DNA of 64,000 nt, from the NCBI GenBank assembly GCA_039545355.1, contig BCJJ01000009.1:1343757-1407756 (forward strand). Direction: 5' to 3'. This stretch comes from Trichosporon coremiiforme (Eukaryota; Basidiomycota; Tremellomycetes; Trichosporonales; Trichosporonaceae). The translations under genes were made by a program, and so were the position numbers. The notes under the pieces were generated by a model, which saw nothing but the letters and a program-made list of their open reading frames with translations, was not told where the DNA came from and ran no database searches. This document shows positions 24,716 through 34,840 of this stretch, piece by piece. Each line of letters starts with the position of its first letter. The stretch's first letter is position 1.

Positions 24716-24985
24716 ATGCCGCCTCCTGAACCTCCACGCACAGACAGGCAGCGTGAGCGCGAAGTCGAGTCCCTCGAGCATCTCCGCAAGGACTTCCCTT
24801 TCGCGACTGAGCGTCTCTACTCTCCGTTCACGGCTGGATGCTCACACACCTTTCCCGTGACTAAGTTCACGAACGCGCACTACAGCCAAGAAGACACAAG
24901 CCTGAACAAGACGCTCTGGGGCCTGTGGCCCGTCTCCACACACTGTGGGTACGAGAAGGCGAGCTCGCGATGGAGGGTCGCCTGA
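24716..24985 (+). pseudogene. Tandem WAH-C-H-C family, copy 4 (exon 1 only)
   Basis: Only the first-exon module survives: 89 codons with LYSPFTAGCSHTFPVTKF, YSQEDTSLNKTLWGLWP and then a stop at 24983-24985. In a neighbouring frame, the sequence from about 24941 stays open as an acidic tail (TELPEGDSDSEVDEGERDAE) to a TGA at 25045-25047, so a short protein ending that way is also possible after a frameshift or a small splice. Exons 2-5 and the WAH-C-H-C motif are absent from the 1.9 kb downstream. The upstream region is laid out like that of the other copies (CT-rich leader, ATG soon after ccattccacc). It is most likely a truncated duplicate. Confidence 0.7.
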
Positions 24986-25460
24986 CGGAGCTTCCCGAGG
25001 GTGACAGTGACAGTGAAGTTGACGAGGGTGAGAGAGATGCCGAGTGAAGCTTTGATCGGAAGGGGAGGAAGAAGGTCGGACCCAAGCCTGAATATCATTA
25101 CTGTGGTGTTGTTGAGCTATATTTGATTTCTGGTTGTAAGGCAGTTAGGATTCAGATCATGCATCATGTGTATAGACTGGGAGGGGAGGCATGGATTAGG
25201 CTCCGAGAGATACAGAGGGCTCAGGAGGCTTGGGTTGGTAGCTGTCCTGCAGCCGTCGGTATGACAATCGAATCCCCGCGCCTTCTGTCATGTCCACTCA
25301 CCATTCCCCGTCCATTGCGCACTTTCGCACCTGCCTCAGCCAGCTCCGTCACCTTTGACCCTCCAGCTACTGCGCCTATCCCGCAACCCCAGTGAATCCC
25401 CGCAAACCAAAGTTTGAGCCCTCCACTCTTCACCTCTCTTCACCAGACGTCATCGTCCAA
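24986..25460. other. Intergenic interval before tRNA-Asn
   Basis: Apart from the possible acidic tail noted for copy 4 (to 25047), I see no gene. The DNA lacks the exon 2-5 blocks of the neighbouring family. Confidence 0.4.
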
Positions 25461-25545
25461 TGCCCTATGGCTCAGTTGGCTAGCGCGTGGAGCTGTTATT
25501 CTTAACTTGACTCCGAGGTCCACGGTTCGAGCCCGTGTGGGGCAG
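25461..25545 (+). tRNA. tRNA-Asn (GTT) with an 11-nt intron
   Basis: A full cloverleaf can be folded. The acceptor stem is 25461-25467 with 25538-25544 (7 bp, one G-T pair). The D arm is at 25470-25486 with GCTC/GCGC and one mismatch. The anticodon stem TGGAG/CTCCG is at 25488-25492 and 25511-25515. The T arm is CACGG-TTCGAGC-CCGTG. The anticodon loop reads CT-GTT-A, then an 11-nt intron at 25499-25509 in the canonical 37/38 position, then A. Discriminator G (25545) and the GCGC arm fit eukaryotic tRNA-Asn. Box B is GGTTCGAGC and a TTTT terminator follows at 25549-25552. Confidence 0.9.
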
Positions 25546-26964
25546 TTCTTTTGCTTCCCAGACCGTTGGAAGCAGTCCGAAGCGTTGCGGCGTCGTCGAG
25601 AGGTGATGATTTGTCGAGAGAGGGAAGGTTGGAGGTCCGGAGGGGACGGGATCAGGGTCGGTGCGAGCTGGCAGGGCTCGGGGTATTTGGTTGCCGAGCG
25701 GGTCGGACAGCACTTTCCGCTGCGGATTCCGGAGCGGAGTCTCTGTTCTGCCGACCAGAGGGGCGAGCAGCAGAGACACGAATGCCAAGGAAAGGAGCGT
25801 GGGGCACGTCGAGCTCCACGAAGTTGTTTAGACTGGCACGATAAACTCGGCAACTTAGGGTGCATGCCGACTCTCGGTGTCTACGGTGATAAGCACGTGA
25901 CACCCAACCCTTCAGCTGTCCGCTCTTCACAGCGAGCTCCGCTGCAGATCGTCCAGCGTTCTGAAGCGTTGCAGCAGCACGCCAAGCCCTTCGGCGGTGA
26001 TGCAAGGTGATGCAGAGGTGATCGGACTGGATCAGTCAGCAAAGAGAATTTCGTCAGCCAAAAAGTCACACGTGTTCCGGATCCGTTACTGCGCCACCAA
26101 CGCCGCTGACTGAGCCTCCGCTGCTGAGCCCGGCGGCACTGTGCGGACCCGTCGGTCGACTCAAGGCCGTCGGTCACGATTCTCTCTCTCCTCCACACTC
26201 TCCACCATGTCTCGCGCGGCTCTCACGCCCTCCACCGTCGTTCCCATCAATACTGTTGTCGTCACCGCAAGCCTGCATCCTCGGTAGCAAAACATGCCTC
26301 ACTGTCCGCCCCCGACCCCCGACCTGGTCTCCATTTCGGGCAAGCTATGCACCGCAAACGCATGTTGCCTGGAGCTACCAGATCCAGACATAGACACTTG
26401 TGCTGCGCATCAGCGCCGGGGATGGAGTCGAGCTCGGCCTCGGTCCAAGACTTCTAGCGTTTCTCAGATCATGTTCTCAGACACCCACATGCTGCCCTCC
26501 ACCCCAGCGCCGAGACATGACGCCAGCTTACGCCAGTCCTGACTAACCTCCGCTAGCCACGATCGGCCAGCCAGCCGTCCCTGGCCGCAAAATTCCAACA
26601 TCATCACTGATCGTTGCGCTTCAACTCTGCTCCGCGTTCCAGAATCTAGGGCATAGGGCACCAGAATAGCTGGGGTGATCGGGTCCGGAATGTTGGATCG
26701 AGTTGATGGGTAAGCACATCGGCTCTCGGCCCTGGTCGGAGACGAACACCGAGATCCCAACAACACCCAGCCTACTTGGCGTGAGGAAGCACCGTGCGGA
26801 CCGTCGCCGGGCTGGCCAGCGGGCATGCCGCCATCATTGCTTGCATACCACGGACACTGTCGTGCCCGTTTTCTCGGCGTCCTGGCCGTGGTTGTTGGCG
26901 AGTACTTATTGATGCGACTTGGAAGACATTCCTCCCCACTCACCCCCACTTCACTTCCTCTAAC
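25546..26964. other. Gene-poor interval between tRNA-Asn and the MFS gene
   Basis: About 1.4 kb. A short ORF begins at 26206 in good context (ccaccATGTC) and runs 27 codons; it could be an upstream ORF or a 5' leader exon but has no support. Larger antisense ORFs here show no domains. The end holds the MFS promoter. Confidence 0.4.
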
Positions 26965-28690
26965 ATGTCCTCCAACGATCACACCCCAGCAACGCTCTCG
27001 CCCCCTGAGGCACCCACTGTCCGCGGCTCGATCACCTCGATCGAGAAGGAAGACATCATGTCGACCTCTCCCACAGTCGCTGACCTGCCCGCGCTCAACA
27101 GCGACAAGAAGAGCATCTCCGAGTCCCAGACTACTCACACGCCCGGCGACCAGCCGGATACCAACTTGGAGAAGGCTCTCGAAGGCGCCCAGCCCCCGAA
27201 GAGCAACGTGCTCTCGGAGATGGGCGCGGCGCGCAAGCACGTCCTAATGTTCGGATTCGTGAGTACTGCGGTCCACGCCTCCTGGACTCTGCTGACGCCA
27301 GTGCCTCGCTATGTTCATTGACGCGGCCGGTGTCAGTGCCACTTTCTTGATGACGGAGCCGATCGCGGTCGACCTCGGTGTCAAGTACGGAGACTACGCC
27401 TGGGTTCTCGGAACGTACTCTCTGGCCTTCGCCGCCACGCTTCTCTTCGCCGGTCGCCTTGCGGACCTCTACCCCCCGAATCAGATCTACTCGGTTGGCT
27501 TCTTCGGCATGGGCGTCTTCTACCTGATCATCTCGTTCATGGACAACCAGTACGCGTTCTTCGTCCTGCGTGCCATCTCAGCGCTGCTGGCGGTCCTCAC
27601 CATCCCGAGTGCCATCAACATGATCATCCAGATGTACCCCGACCCGCTGGAACAGGCGAAGAAGATCGCACTGTTCTCGCTCTCGGCTGCACTTGCGAAC
27701 ACGATCGCCCTCCTCCTCGCCGGTGTCTTCCTCCTGGCCAGTTGGCGGTGGTACTTCCGCTTCATCGCCATCCTCGTCATCCCCTTCTCCGTCTTCGCGT
27801 GGTTCCTTATGCCCCGCGCTCCCGCTGTTGCCGAAGACCTCGCGGTGACCGAGAAGTGGAAGCGGATGGACCTCTTCGGTGTCTTCCAGCTGCTCGTGAT
27901 CCTCATCCTGTTCATTCTCTCTTTGACTCAGGCGGTTGTTGATGGCTGGGGGAGTGCAATCTTCATTGCTCCCTTCGTCATCTCGCTCGTCATGCTCCCG
28001 CTCTTTCTGCTCTGGGAGCAGCGACTGCCCCGTGGCTACTCGCTCCTGCCTCACGACCTGTGGCACTTCCCCAACATCTTCCCGCTCATGCTCCTCGCCA
28101 CCTGCTGTTTCCTCTGGTTCGCCACGTTCCAGCTCCGCGTCGCCACCTGGTTCCAGGAGGCTCTGCACAACAGCGCGATCCTGTCGGCTGTGAAACTTCT
28201 TCCCATGGGCATCACGGCTCTCATCGTCGGCGGCGTCACTCAGGCTATCCCCGCCCTCTTCCTGCGCCCGCGCTACATCATCCCCGTCTCCGCCGCCCTC
28301 GCCTTCACCGGCTCCATGCTGCTTGCCTTCTCCAACGGCGGCGTGGGCAAAGACTACTGGCGCTTCATCTTCCCCGGCGAGATCATCGGCACCGCCGGCG
28401 GCATGATCATCTTCATCTCGGCCAACACGCTCATCATCCAGGCGTTCCCGCTCGAGTTTGCCGGTGTCGGCGGCTCCTTCGCCAACGTCGTGTTCCAGAT
28501 TGGCGGTGTCGTCGGTATCGCCATCCAGACTGGCCTGCTCGACACCGGCAGCGGACCCCTCGACTGGACGGGAAGCAAGAACGGCTTCCTCTTCACCTCG
28601 GCCTACACCCTGTTCTGTGGCATCGTGTTTGGATTCTGGTACCGCCAGGAGAAGATGCCGGTGCGCGAGGGACCCGTCGTCGCCGCTTAG
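26965..28690 (+). CDS. Major facilitator superfamily transporter, DHA2-like (12-14 TM)
   Basis: Plasma-membrane type H+-coupled permease or drug exporter. There are two exons, 26965-27258 and 27302-28690, separated by a 43-nt intron; 560 aa. Residues 1-90 are a hydrophilic Ser/Pro/Glu-rich cytosolic tail. TM1 starts at FCLAMFIDAAGVSATFLM. The loop 2/3 signature appears as LLFAGRLADLYPP, followed by the TM5-like motif with ALLLAGVFLLASWRWYF. Helices continue to TM12-14 (NGFLFTSAYTLFCGIVFGFWY). The overall pattern resembles the fungal ATR1/aminotriazole-resistance branch of DHA2; the substrate cannot be deduced. It lies on the same strand inside the WAH-C-H-C array, between copies 4 and 5. Codon use is strongly biased to C/G-ending codons, which suggests good expression. 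Confidence 0.9.
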
Positions 28691-29153
28691 ACGCCTCGGT
28701 CGTCACTGCTTAGACGCATCACAGCATCTACAGCATTCTACAATGTAGCATGAACACATAGATTCACCAAGAATGAGCTATAATCCAGTCTGTACTGCAA
28801 CGATGTACCAAATAGACCCACACTTGCACGAGCGCAGGCTCGCCAGAGACAGAGTGGCGCTACCTGCGAGGCAATCAGCAATACTGCTAAGCTGATATGA
28901 TCGCAGCGCTCCCGAGGCTGATGATTTCAGAAAGTAATGCATGCAAGCGTTCCATCGATGCTGTTCAGCAACACCTGTCGTGACTATCCACCAATTCGCA
29001 AGCCTATGCACACGCGCAACGCGCCCCGCGACGATCCGCCCGTCCGACCGTAGTCACCCTCCACCCGCACCTCCTTTGGCCGTCACATTGGCATCGTCAT
29101 CAACGTCCCCCTTTCCCCTCTCTCCTCACTCCTTCCACAACCCTCTTTCAGAC
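28691..29153. other. Intergenic interval, MFS gene to copy 5
   Basis: 463 bp with no gene seen. It includes the MFS 3' region and the CT-rich promoter/leader of the next gene (29050-29150). Confidence 0.4.
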
Positions 29154-30804
29154 ATGCCAGCCCAAGATCCGGAGGACAAGCCTCTCAGCCCCGCCGAGAA
29201 GAAGGCAATCGAGGAGCTGCAAAAGCGCTGGGACTACCAGTCGCTGGATGCCGTCTCGGCCGCCTTCACGGCCGGCTGCAGTCTCTCGATCAAGGTTGCC
29301 GAGTTCGACATTGCGCACTATGAGCAGGAAAACATCAACCTGAACCAGACGCTGTGGGACTTGTGGCCCACCGATCCTCACAAGCGGGACCGCTACATCG
29401 AGACTCACCAGGATAAAGCTGACCGGTGAGTACCCAAACTCCACTCTACACTGCGTGACCATGTCTGCCTTCCCAAACTCCTCGCTTGTAAGGCCCCTTC
29501 AAAAGAAAGCTTGTCCTGTGTCTACAATAAAGCTGACCACAGCCTGTTCAAGCACCTCTGCGAGACCTGGTGTGACGACGCCGAGCCAACCTTCGACCTC
29601 GAGCAACTCAAGATCGCTCTGCCCTCAGCTGAGCGCGCCCGCATCGGCTCCAACCTCCGCCTGCTGAACGAGCTGCATGTTCGCGTCCACAAGACTGGCC
29701 TGCTGCCCTTCAACGTGCTCTCCGAGGGCGTCAGCCCGCTCACGCTGCTCATGACGCAGAAGTCGATGTTCGACGTGCCCTCGCTCTCTGCTGCGGTGGA
29801 GGCCGGGAAGAGGCTGAAGGCGCAGGCTGATGCGTGAGTACACGAACTACTCCTTCAGCTGTTTGGATGATAGCGTTGAGCTGATGTCAGGATCTATGCC
29901 GCCATTCCCTCCCGCGAAGATGGATAGAAGGCGACCCCGGCCCAGAAAGAGGCTGAGCACTCTGCCGCCATCGAGGCAATCGGGACGTACTGTTCCGCGC
30001 TCATGGGCTTGTGGCCCTGGACGGCCAGCGGGCTCATCATGTCGCCAGAGGTTGCGTTCGAGTCCGGTCTTGCGCAACTGTGAGCTGTCACGCGATCCCA
30101 GATGGTTGACATCAGCGAGGCGCAGCTGTGGAAGGATATCTCGAACGCGGTCATCTCTCTCAGCGGCTATTCTAGCTCTGGCTCCAGGGCGCGCAGCAAG
30201 AATCTTGAAGGTCACTACTTCCGCGTGCTGGCCAGGCTGTGTAACCTCGTGCCCCTGCTCACGCGCTACTGTCCCCTCTACACGTACTGGGAATGTCACC
30301 GTGGTGAGCTCTCTTGACAGCCACGTGCCCAGATGAAGCTACCGTGCATCTTTCCGAAAGCTGACAGCAGACATGATGATGCTCGCGCTCTTCATGCCCA
30401 AGGAGCTCAACTACTGGTACGAAGTCACGTCGGGACTCGAGGTCGGCCTGCTCAGCATGGTGTACGGCGGGGACAGTACCTGGGCACACGCCGAGTGCGA
30501 CCAGTACCATCTGACGTGCACCTTCGCCGGGGCCATGAATGCTGGCATGCGCACTCGCAGTCCCTCCGAGTCGATTGCCAAGAAGCAAAGCGCCAAGATC
30601 GAGGCAATTTTGGATTCCGATGAGGCCCGCTCTGGCGGTGAACAAGAAGAAGACGGCAAGAAGGAGGAGGAAGAGGAGATCAAGTATTACAACAAGCGCG
30701 GTAAGGTCGTCGGCTCCGGTCCCCGCCAGCCCTTGCGCTTTACGGGTGTGGTGCAGCCTATACAGCAAGCCAGTAATCCCTCGACGGCGTTCCCCTGTGA
30801 TTGA
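29154..30804 (+). pseudogene. Tandem WAH-C-H-C family, copy 5 (in-frame TAG)
   Basis: There are five exons: 29154-29425, 29543-29833, 29891-30079, 30116-30303 and 30371-30804, phases 2,2,2,1, 458 codons in total. Conserved blocks are RWDYQSLDAV with AAFTAGCSLSI, YEQENINLNQTLWDLWP, ALPSAERARIGSNLRLLNEL, LWPWTASGLIMSPEVAF and VLARLCNLVPLLTRY. The WAH motif is at 30481-30519, and the tail is acidic with YYNKRGKVVGSGP and ends PCD. Exon 3 has the same length (189 nt) as in copy 6, but its 12th codon is TAG (29925-29927), where a GAG- or GGC-like codon would align. Everything downstream is open. The lesion therefore looks recent. It is the closest relative of copy 6. Confidence 0.77.
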
Positions 30805-31253
30805 GTAGAATGGGGCCGTATCATGCCATGCATAGTTTGTACATGCAACGTCAGCGAGTAGTCTAAGACTCAGTGGCGGCATATTTTCTCAAAACTCGGC
30901 AATATTGACCCCACCTTGAATATCGGCGGCTGTCTGGCAGACTGACTTGGGATGACTGCACGTCCGCAGCTCATTGTTGGGTATTGAGAAACACATGTAT
31001 GATACCATTGTTACTAGTCGCGGGCCTATGCATGCATGGTGCAAGGTGCCCTTCATTGATCTGCACACACGGCCACAGTCAACCTCCACAAAGGAGTCAT
31101 TTCGAAACCTCCACCTCCCGCTAGGGTGGGGCGCGGGCGTGGGGCGTCGGTCTCACAGGCAGCAACGCACACACTCGTTTTGCTATGACTCGATTCTTCT
31201 CCTCTCATCATCAATTTCATTCACCTCCTTTGGTGCCGACCATTTCTTCTGTC
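30805..31253. other. Intergenic interval, copy 5 to copy 6
   Basis: 449 bp with no gene seen. It matches the spacing between other copies and holds a 3' region plus the promoter of copy 6. Confidence 0.4.
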
Positions 31254-32798
31254 ATGCCCCCTAACGGCGCCGAAAAGCCTCTCACAGAGGCAGAGAAGGC
31301 AGCGTTCGCCAAGCTGGCCCTTCGCTGGGACTACCAGCCGCTTAGTCCCAGCCGCTCGATGCGGTCTCCACCGCCTTCACAGCCGGGAGCAGTATCTCCT
31401 TCACCGTCGCTAACTTCACCCCCGCCCATTTCACCCAGCAAGACACGTCCCTGAACAAGACCCTCTGGAGCCTCTGGGCTACGAGCAGGCTGGACGAGTA
31501 CATCAAGAAGAACCAGAACGAAGCCGACCGGTGAGTAACACCCCTGATCTAACACCCCTGATCCAGCGGGCGGATCTCCAAGTAGCTGACTTTAGTCAAT
31601 TTAAGCCTCTGCGCGAGTACGGGCCCGAGCAAGAGGAGCCGGCCTACGACATGGACAAGCTCAAGACTGCGCTCCCGTTCGCGGAGCGTGCACGCCTCGC
31701 ATCCAACCTCCGCCTCATCAACGAGCTGCACATGCGTGCGCACAAGACGGGCCTCCTGCCAGCGCACACCCTGAATCACGGGATCAATCCCGTGACGCTG
31801 CTCGACAGCCGGAAGATCATGTTCGACGTTGTTCCCCTTGCCAGGGCCATCGAGTCCGGTAGGAAGCTCAAGGCTAAGGCCGATGTGTGCGTTGTTCAGA
31901 CAGCTCAGCTGCGAACATGCCTGTAAGCTGACATCAGGATCTTTGATACTATCCCTCACGGTCTTGATGTAGGCGAGCAGACTGCCGCACAGAAGCGGGC
32001 GGGCCACAAGGCGAGCATTGAAGCGCTGGGCGGCTACTGCTCTGCCTTGTTGGGGTTGTGGCCCTGGACCGCCAGCGGACTCATCATGTCTCCCGAAGTC
32101 GCCTTCGGGTCGGGTGTTGCGCAGTTGTGAGCTGTTTGCAGCCATCCATGAGCTAACGGCAGGGAGGCGGTGCTCTGGCGTAAGTTGGCAACGGTTGCGC
32201 TCTCGCTCCACGAGTACTGTGGTCGCAATAAGGAGGGTGATGGGATGTACTTCTCGGTCCTCGCAAGATTGTGCAACCTCGTTCCTCTCCTGACGCGCTA
32301 CGCGCCCCTCGGAGAATACTGGCAAGCGTGCGGTGGTAGGCTTCCTCCTCTTGTTACCCTCACGGCTATGTCTTTCGACGAACTCAGCTGACTGCAGGCA
32401 TGATGATGCACGCCATGACTGTCCCACCCCTCGGGTACAGCTATGAGATGGCGGTGGGCATGGACGGCATGTGCCTCATGGCTGTCTACGACGGAGGCGA
32501 CAGGTGGGCACACGAGCAGTGCGACACGAAGCACACCATGTGCAGTTGGGGCGGTGTTGACCGCTCTCACATGAAGCGCAGCCCGGAGGAGATCAGGAGC
32601 ATGGGTTCCGTCACAGAGGGGAAAGCCAAGCACGAGACGGAAACAGAGGGGAGTAACAGCCAGGAGGAGGACAGGAAGTACTACAACCGCCGGGGTGAGG
32701 TCGTGGGCACTGGACCCAGCATCCCCATGCGTCTCAGAGGTCTCATCACATCTGCGCATCAGATCAGCAAGCCCTCAGCCAAGTACCCTTGTGATTAG
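31254..32798 (+). pseudogene. Tandem WAH-C-H-C family, copy 6 (14-nt insertion in exon 1)
   Basis: There are five exons: 31254-31530, 31596-31886, 31938-32126, 32163-32335 and 32398-32798. Exons 2 and 3 have exactly the lengths seen in copy 5 (291 and 189 nt). Exon 1 starts like copy 5 (LALRWDYQPL) but then loses frame at a 14-nt insertion. CAGCCGCT at 31335-31342 is repeated at 31349-31356 with TAGTCC between. Skipping 14 nt brings back the expected family residues and the same phase-2 exon end. Later blocks are normal: ALPFAERARLASNLRLINEL, LWPWTASGLIMSPEVAFGSG, WAH motif at 32505-32543, YYNRRGEVVGTGP and terminal PCD. Intron 1 also holds a 14-bp tandem duplication (31536-31563). Confidence 0.77.
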
Positions 32799-33189
32799 AC
32801 GACCGCCCAACTGCATGTGATATAGCGATCATGCCGTACCGAAAAATGCATATGCTGCACATATCTCACAATCCACTGCAGTGCTCTGAAGTCCTGCTCT
32901 AAACATAGTCTCCACTTGCTACAACTACTCCTCAGGCATATCGGCGAGGTACAATGGAACCTCGCAAATGGCCCCGGGCAGGATCAACTCCTGCGCAGCC
33001 CCAGTCCTCTCAAGGTCACATGCCGTCAGCTGTGGGCCGTCTTCACATCCCAACTCAACGCCAACCTTGATCACTGCCACGATGACCGCCACCTCAACCC
33101 GCATGAAGAGGAAGAGAGGGACACAGCCACTGCTCCAGCAGTCACGCCCGTAACCGCCTGTCGCGTTCCGCACAAACTTGGCCGCAGTA
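32799..33189. other. Interval with an 82-codon minus-strand ORF
   Basis: A minus-strand ORF at 32925-33173 (stop at 32925) is open but has no recognisable domain and no clear start. It may be a 3' alternative exon of the micro-exon gene just upstream, through the acceptor ggcttag near 33190. Confidence 0.3.
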
Positions 33190-33776
33190 CTAAGCCAGCC
33201 CGATTATCGGTGTCCACATCGTCGTAGCCCAGTGGTGGAAGGTCATGGCGAGGTTGAGGCTGGAAGGTGGGCAGAGAGTTGCCTAGAGTCAGTTCACGCT
33301 CACGCTGGGTATAATGCAGCTGACCGGTACAGTAGAAGGCGGGAGCTCGTTGCAGATGCGGAGAATGTCACTGCGCCACCGGACTGAAGGTTAGCTTCTG
33401 AACAAGGAGATCGATCAGCTAACTGTCATCCTGAGAGAGTAGCGGACGTGTTCCTGGGAGTCAGCTGTCATCCCGATCTGGACGAGCTTACCTTGCCCTG
33501 CGGGGGCAAGTCCTAGAGTCAGCTAGCTTCGCGTTGCGTAGCTCACCTGCCATTAGCTCGATGCAGACGCGGGCGCTCACCTCCTGCTCTTGTATAGTGA
33601 AGCTGTCCGTCGGAACCGAGCTGCACCGCCGAAGCGACAATCACTTTCCTCGATAGCGAGCGGGGACGCCGTCCTCGCGGTGGCGCATCGCTGATAGTCC
33701 GCTTATCCGTCCCGCGTATCCTGCCTGGTTTGATCGAGACGCATTCTCGCTGCTGTCGATCTCGGGTCGGTGACAT
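33190..33776 (-). CDS. Possible micro-exon gene of unknown function
   Basis: Five exons can be chained on the minus strand with one open frame: 33776-33581, 33512-33492 (21 nt), 33453-33424 (30 nt), 33383-33325 and 33282-33190, giving about 132 aa. Each junction has a plausible donor and a ctgac/ctaac branch site close to the acceptor, and all phases agree. Intron 1 (68 nt) contains an internal cag|gtgagc at 33549-33542 that divides it into two 34-nt halves. The last donor (gtcagc) is weak; without that splice the protein ends at a TGA a few codons on. The N-terminus is Arg-rich and no domain is recognised. Further upstream exons are possible because more gtgag/agctgac pairs occur to about 33980. 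Confidence 0.38.
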
Positions 33777-34840
33777 GAGTCAGCTATGTTCCGGTGCAAT
33801 GAAGCTCGTACCCTCGTCACTTGCAGGAACTCGCGTCAGCTTTCCTGATGGTGATGACGAGCTTGCAGCTACAGGTTCTGCCGAGGACTAAGGTCAGCTT
33901 GCGTATCACTGAGAGCCAGCGTACCGTCTGGCGTCAGCTCTGCTTGTCGAGGTCGAGGTGGTGGTGTCGGTCACCGAGTCGTCCGTCGAGTAGCTCTACG
34001 CCGAGTATGGAGAGAAGTGAAGCGGAGAGAGGAAAAGGGTATGGGACGAATGAGAACAGTAAGAATGTCGGAAACGGATACATCCAAACCAGACGGGCCA
34101 GACAGTCGACGTGGACGTAGACCAGACGAGGCGAGGAGTGTGAAAGGGTCAGAACTCACTTCGTCAGTCTGTCAGTCCCCCACTCTAGGCTAGACCGCTG
34201 CCTCTTGTGAGCATGCCTCTTTGGACGGAGGGAGGGAGTGCGCGAGGCGAGTGCGAGCCGCGCTGGACGCTTGGTCTGCTGGTCACTGCTTGACGAGGCG
34301 GAAGACCAGAGCTCGCTCTGGCGAGTTGCCTTGACTCTTGAGGCGAGAACGCGAGAGAGGCAGAATAGTAGGTCCATCCCATGGCTGTTACGCTTTCTCC
34401 GTATTGCAAAACTCCGGATGGGGATCTGGTCGAAGAGTCTTTGCGGGGCAAGGAGGGCGAGAGTGCTTAATGCTCTCAAAGCCCGCACGTCGCTGCTCCA
34501 TCATTGCTCCCGACTAACATTCTCGAACCACTGGACCGCTGGGGCGAACCGAAAAGGTATTCCCATCACTGGGAACTTGCTACGCCTATCTCTGCGCAAT
34601 ATAGTCAGCCAACCATCATCCAGTAAGTCAGTCAGGCTTCGACAGTCAGTAAATCGACAATCAGCCCAGCCCCCGCCCAGATTCCCGCCCGAGGGCCGTC
34701 GTTTACACATAAGGATCATCCATAAACCAAATGAGGCCGTTTCTACAGTTTTGTTGTCTGGGGTCGTAGTCGTTTGCTAGAGATTTAGGGTGAGGATAAG
34801 GGGGATATAACCTCGACTTAGGTGGCTTGGAGGGTAACGC
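33777..34840. other. Interval between the micro-exon candidate and DIC1
   Basis: About 1.06 kb. The part up to 34020 has several minus-strand intron-like signals (agctgac followed by an acceptor), so it may be the leader of the candidate gene. The remainder has no supported gene. Confidence 0.35.

Noticed and set aside
26464..27240. 258-codon minus-strand ORF
   Set aside because: Overlaps MFS exon 1 antisense and runs into the promoter; no domain and no splice support.
29834..29930. Acceptor gatag just after the TAG in copy 5
   Set aside because: It would put exon 3 in the wrong phase and break its exact length match (189 nt) with copy 6.
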